From: Cellulophaga sp. RHA19
GTDB taxonomy: Bacteria > Bacteroidota > Bacteroidia > Flavobacteriales > Flavobacteriaceae
Reading direction: 5' to 3'
NCBI RefSeq assembly: GCF_002813425.1
Contig: NZ_PHUL01000001.1
Location: 930,001-994,000, forward strand
Length of the DNA stretch: 64,000 nucleotides
Positions within the stretch are counted from its first letter, which is position 1; the number at the start of each line of letters is the position of its first letter. Below, piece after piece: positions 1-12,000 of this stretch. The notes below the pieces were generated by a model, which saw only the letters and a program-made list of their open reading frames with translations, ran no database searches and was not told the origin of the DNA. The position numbers and the translations under genes were made by a program.

Positions 1-1
1 A

Positions 2-3000
2 TTACCAGCGCCTTTCCCTGTAAATGCAAGGTTAGGGGTTAGCACATTAGAAGGAGATAATAGTTTAGGAGGAGATGGTTTATCTATTAAAGCAAGTGGA
101 AGACCTACTTATACTCCTTTGGGTACAAACAGGTTTGGAACTAATCCTAATAAAACAAATAACTTTTTTGACAGTAATGTCACTTTTGAAAACAATATCG
201 TAACTACTCGTAACCCCAATAGTATAAATACATTAGGTTGGGATGCAGACCTTTTTACAATACCTAATACAGGTTGGTCTACCATCCCTAATGATGAAAC
301 AAGTGCTATATTAAGAGCCAGCTCTGCACAAGATAAGTACGACATTTTCTTTACATCTTTTGATGTAGAAATTATAGAACCACAAATGCACTTAGCCAAA
401 AGGGTAGAGGATATTGGTGGTACAGATATTACTGGTCAAGGCGTAAATTTAGGTCAAGTTTTAGACTATGTATTATCGTTTCAAAATGTTGGTAATGATG
501 ATGGTGACAGGTATACAATTAAAGATGTTTTACCTGTAAACGTAACCTTAGATGAGACTAACATTACAATGCCAACTGGTGTTACATACACATATGACCC
601 AGCAACTAGAGAGGTTATTTTTTCTATTCCAAATAACTTAGTAGTACAAGGCGGACCATTAGAAACTATACGTATGCGTGTACGAGTAGCAGAAAATTGT
701 TTTGATTTTATAGATGCTTGTTCAGATCTAATACAAAACTTAGCATACTCTACGTACAGAGGTGTTATAAATGATAATGAAATAACAGATGACCCAAGTG
801 TTACAGATTTTGATACTTGTGGATTTACAACTCCTGGTGCAACAAACTTTTTATTAGATGATTTAGAAAGCTGTGACTATAGTAGAAATGTAGAAATTTG
901 TGGCGCAGATGCTATATTAGACTCAGGTGATGGTTTTGATGATTATGTTTGGTACAAAGATGAAAACGGAAACGGTGTTATAGACGGTGGAGATACTGTT
1001 ATTAATGATGGTAACCCAGATGGTGATTTAAGTACATTGGTTGTAGATGACATAGGTGTTTATATAGTTGATAAAATAATTGCAGATCCTTGTAAAGGTT
1101 TTCAAGAAATTATAACTGTAACACGCTTTGGAACAACACAAACAAACCCAATAATAGATTTAATAAACGATACTTCTAACACAGTTGATGGTGAAGTAAC
1201 TACTTGTCCTATTGATGGTGACCCGTTACCAAAAATATTTTTATGTGGTTTAAATGATATAGAACCTATAAATATTAACATTCCTGATGCTACAAGCATA
1301 CAATGGGAAAAATTAGACGAAGGTAGTTGTACAGCTTCTGTAGAAGATTGTGCAAACAAAAATGGTACATGTACTTGGAGCCAAGTAGCAACAGGCCAAA
1401 CTTTTAATGCAGAAGATGAAGGACAATATAGAGTAGTAATTAACTATTTAAATGGTTGTTTTACAAGGTTCTATTTTAACGTGTTTAAAAACGATTTAGA
1501 TCCTAGAGCAACAGTAAAAGATATTATTTGTACTACAGATGGCAGCATTAGTGTTACCAATGTACCTGCAAATTACGATTTCCAATTATTAGATGCAGCA
1601 ACAGGTACTATTCTTGTTCCTTACAGTGCTAATAATGGTCCTGTTTTTCCTATAACAAATAACGGAGCATACACAATAGAAATGCGTCAGCAAGGTGTTG
1701 TAGATGGTTGTGTTTTTAGATTGGAAGATATAGGTGTTTTAAGAAGAGATTATGTTGTAAACATTACAACAAAAGATACTGATTGTAACGGCTTAGGAGA
1801 AATTAGAATTTCTGCTGAAGATGTAGAACCACAGTACTATTTTTCTATATCTCAAGGAGGAATAGAGGTAGACACTTTTGGACCTACTAATGATAATGAC
1901 TATACTTTTACAGATCTAAACGATGGTGTTTATGATGTTACTGTAAGAACTGATGATGGTTGTACATTAACTAGAGAAGTAACTATAAACGATGTATCTG
2001 ATTTAGCAGGTACAGCTTTAACAACAAAATCTATAGACTGTACAGATGGTATTATCTCTGTAAATGCTACTGGTGGTGTTGCTAATCCATCATACAGCTA
2101 TGCAATATGGAGTAAAGATGGTGTAGATTTATATTCTGCTCCTTTTTCTATAAGCGATATTCCTGCAAGTGCATACCAAACAACAGAAGACTTTTACTTT
2201 AGTGATGCAGATGCTGGTACTTATGAATTTATAGTTGTTGGTAGTAACAATTGTTATATAATTACAAATGAGGCTACTGTAGATATTGCACCTGCAATAG
2301 TTTACACACCAATTATAGAAGACGAAAAATGTTTTGGTGCAGAAGATGGTACGTATAACATAAACGTTACAAATAGTAACGGATATACTTTATCTTACAA
2401 CTTATTGTATCCAGATGGTACAACAACAAGCATTAACAATTCTGGAAACTTTACATCATTACCACAAGGAAATTATGTACTAACAATTACACAAACTATT
2501 GGTGGCACATCTTGTGATTTTGATGAACCTTTTACAATAGGTGGCCAAGTAGATGGTGTAACGGGTGATGCTGTTTTAGTTGATGATTATACATGTTTAC
2601 AAGAAGCAACAATACAGGTACAAAATGTAACTGGTGGTGCTGCTCCTTATGCATATAGTATAGATGGTGTTAACTTTAATACTGGAGTAGGTGCAGACAC
2701 ATTTGCAAACCTAACTAATGGTAGTTATACTATTACTATTAGAGATGCTAATTTATGTACGTTTGTTACTAATGAAATTGTTATAGATGCATTAAATCCG
2801 CCTACAGATTTAGACTTTACAGCAACTGCTCCTAACTGTCCTACACAAACATCAAATGTTACAGTAACAGTTGCAAATGGTAATGCTCCTTATGTTTTTC
2901 AAATTATTGCTCCGGCAGCAGTAGCGGCTACAAGCACAACAGGAAACACAGCAACATTTAATAATTTAGATCCAGACACATATACATTTAGAGTAACTGA

Positions 3001-6000
3001 TGACAAAGGATGTGAATATGAAGAAAGCTTTACAATTAGACCAGTAGACCCAATATCGGTAACTGGAAAATTAGTTAGTAATATTTCTTGTTTTGATGAC
3101 ACAGATGGTGAAGCAGAATTTACAGTATCTGGTTTTAATTCTACATACAATTATACCATAACAGGACCAACAGCTGTACCAGCAGGTACTACAGTAAATG
3201 ATGCTGTTATTTCTTTAAATAATTTAGATAATGGTACATATACAATTACTGTAACAGATACAGAAACTAATTGTACTGCAACCGCAGATGTTATTATAAA
3301 TGCTCCTACAGCAGCTTTAGCGTTAAATGTTGTAGAATCACAACCAACATGTACTACAGATGGTAGTGTTACATTAACTGCTACTGGTGGTTGGGGTAGT
3401 AACAGTTTTACAATTACATACCCAGATGCTACAACTACATTTACCAATGGTACTGGTACGTTTAATAACTTAAACCAAACAGGTACTTTTAATGTTAGTG
3501 TAGAAGATGCTAATGGTTGTATTGTTACTTCAAGTTTTGATTTAGATGCTTCAGTAGCTCCTACCTTAGAAATTGTTCCAAATAACGATTGCTTTGTGGC
3601 TGCAGCAGGACTAGAACTTACAGCAAATGTTACAGCTGGCGGAGATGGTACTTATCAATATAGAATAAATGGTGGTGCTTACAGTACAAATAACGTGTTC
3701 TCTGGCTTAAATCCAGGAACATATACTATAGATGTTATAGACGGTAATAATTGTACAGGAACAGCTTCTATTACAGTAAATCCAGAATTAACAGTAACTG
3801 CTTCTGCAGATAATATTACTGCTTGTGGTACAGATGCAATAGTAACTATTACTCCTGCAGGTGGTAGCGGTACAGATTATGTATTTGCAATTGTTGCAGA
3901 CGGAGATACTCCTGCAGCAACAGACTTTACTAATACTAATCCTAGAACTGTAACAACTGGTGCTGGTGATTATGACGTTTATGTACGTGATAATAATGGA
4001 ACAGGAACTTTTTGTGAGGCTATGTACAATTTAAATATTGCACAAGACCCTATATTAACAGTTTCTACTGCAAGTACAGACATACTTTGTAGTGGTGAAG
4101 CACAATCTACAATAACAATTACTGCTGGTGGTGGAGAAGCTCCTTACCAATACAGTATAGATGGTGGTGCAACATTTGTACCAACAAACACATTTAATAA
4201 CTTACCTGCAAATAGCTATAATATTGTAGTTAGAGATGCTAATTTATGTACCGTAGCAGATACGCATACTATAACAGAACCTTTTACTTTGTCTGCTTCT
4301 GCAGCAGTAACAGCTTTATATGAGTGTAACCCAACAACTGGTGCTGAGGTTAGAATTACCAATGCGCAAGGTGGTACGCCAGCTTATGAGTATAGTTTTG
4401 ATGGTGGTGTTAATTACAGTACAAATTCTATATCAAACTTATTACCAGGTACACATACATTATATATTAGAGATGCTAATTTATGTACATTTGAAATGAC
4501 AGTAACTGTAGACTCTGCTCCTGAAGCACCTACATTTGCTCCGTCTATTTCTTATGACTGTGAAGGTCTTGGCGAAATTACAGTAACACCAAGTAGTACA
4601 GATTTTGATTATGTATACTCTATAAATGGTTCATTTAACACACCAGATAATACAAGTAATGTATTTACAGATGTAGCAGCTGGTAACCATACAATTAGAG
4701 TAGATTATACTTCTAATGCAACTCCTACACCAAGTAATTTATTATCAGAAGATTTTGGCGTTGGTGCAAATACATCAATAACACAAATAGATCCTTTATA
4801 CTGTTATGAACCGCAAGATGGTACAGTAAGACCTTGTGACCCAGGAGTACATACAAGAATTAATGATGGTGAATACTCGGTTACACAAGCAATAGCTTCA
4901 CCATTTAGTACTTGGAGAAGTCCTAACGACCATACAGGTAATGCTAATGGAAGATTCTTAGCAATAAACGTTGGTGGTGTAGCTGGTGTTGGTGGTATTG
5001 TATATGCTAAAAGAGGTATAGAGGTTATACCAAATAGAGATATTACAATATCTACTTGGGCATACAACTTATTAAGAACCGGTGAAAGTGGTGGTGATCC
5101 AACAATAGAAATAGAATTAGTAGATGCTGGTGGTACAGTAATTAATAGTGTATCTACAGGTAATATTCCTAAAAACAATAATGCTAATGATTGGCATAAT
5201 TATACAGTAACATTAAATCCTGGTGCTAATACAAACCTAGATATTGTTATACGTACAAATTCTGCTGTTGTTGATGGTAATGATATTGCTATAGATGATA
5301 TACAAGCGTTTCAATTTCCAGAAGTTTGTTCTTCTTCTGTAACTTTTGACGTTTTAGTTGAAGCAGGTAAAGCTTTTACAGCAAACATTACAAACCCTAA
5401 AAACATCTCTTGTTTTGGAGGTAATGATGGTGAATTTGTTATTAATGCTTCTAATTTTGGCGCTGGCGGATTTGAATATACTTTAGATGGTGGTGCAACT
5501 TATTTTGGCCCTTTTACAAGTTCGCAAACCGTAACTGGTTTAACTGCACAAAACTATACTATTGAAGTTAGAGATGTTGATGATAATGCATGTAGTATTC
5601 CGTTAACACAAGAATTAACTGAACCAACAGAAGTTACTGCTACTGCATCTATAACAGATGAATTTACATGTAATAATACAGGTGCTACAATTACTGCTGT
5701 TGCAAATGGTGGTACACCAACTTATAACTATCAATTAGAAATATACAATACAGTAACAACAAGTTATACTATTTTTAGAGCATATCAAACTTCTGCAATA
5801 TTTACAGATGTACCTGCAAATGCAGCTAATGAAAATTATATTGTAAGAGTACAGGATGATAACTTATGTACTAATGCAATTACACCTGCAGTAACTGTTA
5901 CTACTCCAGAGGTACCAACTTTTACAGTAACGCCAACAGCGTGTTACTCTGGTGCAAATGATGGAGAAATACAAGTAGATGTTACATCTATTCCTGGGAA

Positions 6001-9000
6001 TGAAAACTTCCAGTTTAGCATTAACGGTGGTGCTTGGATTACTCCAACTCCAGCAACTGCAACAACATATACTTTTACTAATTTAGCAAACGGTACTTAC
6101 ACAATAGACGTTAAAGATGGCTATGGTTGCGTTGGCGTACAAGAAACGGTTGTTTTAAATCCAGTTATTAATGCTACAATAGATGTTGTACACGTTAGCT
6201 CGTGTGCAGATGGTAGTATTACTGTTAATGCAACTGGTGGAGATGGTAATTTAGCTTATGCTTTTGTGCCAACTACAACTCCTGTTACTGCTGCAGATTT
6301 TAACCCATCTAATACTTTTACAGTAATACCTGCAAATGCAGGTACATATGATGTGTATGTATGGGATAATAACGCAGCAGACCCACATTGTGAATATATG
6401 GAGACTGTTACAGTTAATCCTGCAACTCCATTAACTTATAATGCGGTACCAACAGATCCTACTTGCCATGATGGTACAGGAACTATAGAAATTACAGTTA
6501 CTTCTGGTATATCTCCTTACACATATGAAATTATAGATTTAGATAATGGTGGTGCTTCAAATGAAACAACAACCAATGTAATAAACAATACTAAAACATT
6601 TTTCAATTTAGCACCTGGTAACTATACAATTAATGTTACAGATGCAAGCGGATGTACAATAGAAACAACTCCTGTATTAATTAATAATCCTGATGAATTA
6701 GTTACTGATTTAGAATCTATTTTGTCTGGTAATTGTGACCCTGCAACAGGATTTAGATTTATTAACTATACAACAACATTAAGTGGAACATTAGAATTTA
6801 GTCATGATGGTGGTACTACTTGGCAAACATCTGATGAGTTTAATGCTCCTACATACACATTAACTTCTGGTGATGCTGTAGACCCTTCTATTAGAACGGT
6901 AGATGCTTCTGGTAATACATTATGTAGATTAGATTTACCAAGATATATTATATCTTATCCGTTAGATAATTTAGACATTACAATTTTACCAATTATAGTA
7001 AATTGTAATGAGCTACAAGTAAGTGTACAAGGTAATCAAGGTACTGCACCTTATCAATATACGTATACAGACGATCCTGTTAATTTTGATGCTACTACAC
7101 CGATTAATCCTTGGACTACTCCTGCAAAGGGACTATCAGATCCTCACACATTTACAGGTTTAATACCAGGTAGAACGTATGTTTTTTATGTAAGGGATGC
7201 AAATGGTTGTGTTAGACAAAGTGATGTTAATGTAAACGATATAATTACGTTACCGTTAGAAATTACATCTACTTCTGTACCAGCTTGTTTTGGTACAACT
7301 AATGGTAGTATTACATATACAATTACAGATAATGAACTTCCATATGGTACAGAATACAGATGGGAAGTTTTTAATATGATTACAGGTACTCCTGTTTCTG
7401 TAGCAAATAGTGGAGGTAACATTCCTTTTTCTTCACCGCAAACAGTTACAGTATCTGGTTTAGGAGCTGGAGAATACTTTATACAAGTTACCGAAAGAGA
7501 TAGTGGAGTAGATAGTTGTATATCTGCATCAGAAAATCTATTGTTAGAAGAGTTAGACGATATTACAGCAACATTAAATAAAATTCAAGATATTTCTTGT
7601 GCTACACCTGGTCTTATTCAAATAGAAAACATCAATGGCGGTGGCGGTACTTATAATTTTACTGTAACTGGTCCTGCACCTTTTACAACTATTACAGGTA
7701 CTACAGATAATCCAATAGAAATTCCTGCTAATTCACCTGCTGGTACTTATAACGTAACTATTCAAGATCAATATAGTTGTGCTAAAGATTTAGGAGATGT
7801 TATAATGACATTAACTCCTAATCCAACCATAGATAGTATAGATATAGATAACTGTGCAATACCAAATACTTTACAAGTAAATGCAACTAGTACTGCAGCA
7901 CAAATATTATACTCTATAGATGGTGGCGTAACATATTTAGATAATGGAGGTTTATTTACTAATCTTCCGGTTGGTACGTATAACATTTCTATTAAAGATA
8001 GTAACGGTTGTATAGCTACAGATAGTGCTACTATTTACCCAATATTAGAGGCTAAAGTTGAGCTTACTAAACTAATGGATTGTACTCCTGGTACTGCAGA
8101 AATTACAATTGAAGCTATAAATGGATCTGGAAATTATGATTATGAAATCTCAAATGGTTTAGGAACTGTTGTCGCTAGAACAGCATTAGCAACAAACCCT
8201 CTGGTAGCAACAATAACAGTTGTAGAAACATATACTATTACTGTTTATGATAATAATACAAATTGTAACAGAATATTTACAATAGATGTTCCTGCTGCCG
8301 TAACCCCAATATTTACACACACATTTACAGATGTTACTTGTAATAGTGCAGATGATGGTACTATAACTTTATACCAAACAGATAATGGAATTAATCCATT
8401 AACGTATACAATTACACCTTTAGCTGGTACTTTTGATGCTGCTACAAGCACATTTTCAGACTTACCTCCTAATACATATACAGTAACTGCAACAGGTACA
8501 AATGGTTGTACAACAGATATTACTAATATTGTAATTAGTGAACCAAACCCTATTGTAATAGTAGATGCAGATGTTGTAGAATTTGGTTGTACGCCTACAA
8601 GTGGTAACACTAATAATAATGCTAGCATTACTATAGATAATACTGCTGCTAATATTACTGGTGGTAGCAATACTTATGTTATTTATGAATTTATAAATGA
8701 TAACAACACACCTGCAACTGGTGATGATACTGTTGTACAATCTGGTTCTAATAACGTTTATATAGAAACTAATACTGCTGGTGGTTCTTATACTATTAAT
8801 GTATATGATGATAAAGGTTGTGTTGGCACAATAGAAGCAGATATTGCTCCTTATGATGAATTGTTAACAGCTTCTGCTGCAATTACAGGTGATATTACTT
8901 GTGATCCTGGTACAGATGGTGAAATAACTATTACTGCTACATCAAATACAAATGATACTTCTAAATTTGAGTATAGTATTGATAACGGAACAACATGGCA

Positions 9001-12000
9001 ACCTTCAAATGTTTTTGGTGGTTTAGATGTTGGTACTCACAATTTCTTAGTAAGGCATACAGATACTGGTTGTGTTATAACAACATCAGAAACTATAACT
9101 AGTCCAGATGTATTAGAATTAGATGCAACTGTATTAAGTAATGTAATTTGTTTTGGTGGTAATGATGGTAGTGTTGAATTTAATTTACATGATGATGCTA
9201 ATGTTACTTATGCTAATGGTGTGACATTTACCGTGTATGATGCTGTAACAAATAATGTTGTACAAGCTTTAGCCTCTGACTTAGATGGAAACTTTGTTGT
9301 TAATAGTTTAGTAGCTGGTAGTTACTACATAGAAGTACAACAAACTCCAGATCCTAGATGTACGTATACACAGGCATTTACTATTGCTGGTCCTAGTGCT
9401 GCAATAACAGCTGCTACAGAAGTTACACCAGTAACTTGTATAGGTAATGACGGAGTTATAGAAGTTATTAATGCTGCTGGTGGTTGGGGAGACTATGTTT
9501 ACTTTGTAGATGTAGCAACTAATCCTGCTCCAGTATACCCAACAGATTATGTTTCTAATCCTAGATTTACTGGTTTATCTGGTGCTGCAGCTCCGGCTGG
9601 TACAGATTACCAAGTTTGGATTGCAGATAAAAATGGATGTATTATTCAATTAGCAGATGTTAATTTAGTAGAGCCAACAGATATAACGGCAACTTTACAG
9701 GTAAACCAAGAAAATTGTACAAACCTAGAAGGTGAAATTGAAGTAATTAATACTGTAGGTGGACAAGGAAGTAACTATACATACCAACTTATTAAAGATG
9801 GTACTGCAGTTGGTTCTCCACAGACTACTACAATATTCTCTGGTTTAGGTGCTGGTTCTTACACCGTATTAATTAATGACCAATGGTCTTGTGATTTTAC
9901 AACACTTGCAACAGTATTGTATGAAGAAATGAATGTTTCTACTACTGTGGTTAAACCAATAGATTGTACAGTAGATCCAGGCGGACAAATAACAGTGAAT
10001 GTAACTGGTGGTTCTACAAACTTAGAGTTTGTAGCTACTTTACCAATAAGTAGTACAACAATTACAAATAATGATGGTGTCTTTACTGGTTTAACCGAAG
10101 TTGGTATTTATAATTTTATTGTGCGTGATTTAGATACAAATACACCTATTTGCGAAAAACCTGTTACACAAGAATTAACTGATAAGGTAGATCCTATTTT
10201 ATTGGCTTCAACTATAGAAAATGTTAGTTGTTTTGGTTTATCAGATGGTAGTATAACTGCTAACTTAGATCCTGCTACAAATGTAGATCCTATTTATACT
10301 TATAATTTGTATGATGCTACAGGATTAACTTTAATAGCCGGACCACAAACTAGTCCAACTTTTACAGGCTTAGCTGCTGCTTTTTATCAAGTAGAGGTAG
10401 TTTCTGCTAAAGAATGTGCTGTTAGAGAAACTGTTGAGGTTACTCAGCCTACAGAATTATTAATAAGTGCAGTTGCAACAGATTTTGCTTGTGCTCCTAA
10501 CAATACAGTAAATACTGCAACAATTACAGTTACTATAGAAGATGGTGCTACAACACCAGGAACACCTTCAGGTACTAGTCCGTATTTATACAGTATAGAT
10601 AATGTAAACTTCCAAACAGGAAATACATTTACTGTTACAGATACTGGAGTTGCACAAACAATTACTGTTTATGTTAAAGATGATAATAGTTGTCCGCAAA
10701 CAACAACGGTAACTATAGAGCCTATTAATACATTTACTGCTGTAGTATCTAAAGATACAGACATATCATGTGCTGGTCCAGAAGAGGTTACTATTACAGT
10801 AACAGATAACGGAGATGTTACAAATGTTTATACATATGAGTTGTTGCCAATTGGTAATACAAATGCTACGCAAACAGCAACACCAACTTATAACACTGCA
10901 ACTTTTGAATTAACTGCTGTTGGTGGTTATGTATTTAGAATTACAGATACAACTACAGGTTGTTATGTAGATACAGATGTATATAACATTGCACCTTATG
11001 ACTTAATTAAAGTTTCTGCAATAGCGTCATCTCCTGTAACTTGTTTTGGAGATACAAACGGAGAAATTGAAGTAACAGTAACAGATGCTACAGCACCATT
11101 TACTTATACAGTTTTAAATGCTGATGGAACTTTAGCTGGTATTAATGGTAATGCTACTACAAATACATTTACTATATCTGGTTTATCTGGTGGTAATTAT
11201 TATGTAGCAGTAACAGAAGATAATGCTCCTTTTTGTACTGAAGATTCTAATGTAATAACAATAGACTCTCCAGATATGGCATTAACAGCAACATTATCAC
11301 AAACTGCAGCTGTAACTTGTGATGATAATGCTGGTGAAATAGTAGTACAACCAACTGGTGGTTATGCACCATATGATATTGTTTTAAGAAACAATACTAC
11401 TGGTGTAGAAACTACTTTTACAGATGTTTCTTCTGCTAGTTTTGTAAGATTAAGTGCTGCTACATATACTGCAACAGTAACAGATGATGCTGGGTGTGAT
11501 TTTACAGATGACATAACATTAGCCCCTGCAATACCAATTACTGCAGATATTACACCATTAACACAAATGTTAACTTGTTTTGGTGACAGTAACGGTAGTG
11601 TTAGTGCAATAAACGTATTAAATGGTGAAGGTGTTTACACGTACCAATTAAATGTTTATGATGATGCTGGTACAACATTACTATATTCTAGTACTCCACA
11701 GCCAAACCCAATGTTTAACAACTTAAGTGCGGGTGTATACACAATAACAGTTTCTGACGGATGGAACTGTGATGTAGAAACTATACAAGCGGTTATAACA
11801 GAGCCTACAGATATAACTGGTTCTCTAGTTCAAGTATCACAATTAACGTGCGTAGACCCAGCTGAAATAAGATTAACAGCTACTGGTGGTACTGCTCCGT
11901 ATGAGTTTAGTGTAGATGGTATAAACTTTACACCTATGACAGGTGGAGATACACACACATTTACAGTAACAGATGGTATTTATCAATACTATATAAGAGA

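Noticed and set aside
119..121. TTG at 119 as the start of the giant adhesin
   Set aside because: The frame is open from base 2 and the residues before 119 read as normal protein, so the gene continues leftward out of the window.
2899..8740. Several minus-strand open frames within the adhesin (for example 2899-3150, 8245-8670, 8462-8740)
   Set aside because: Their translations are low-complexity antisense images of the Thr/Gly/Asn-rich repeats, with no start context or family features.
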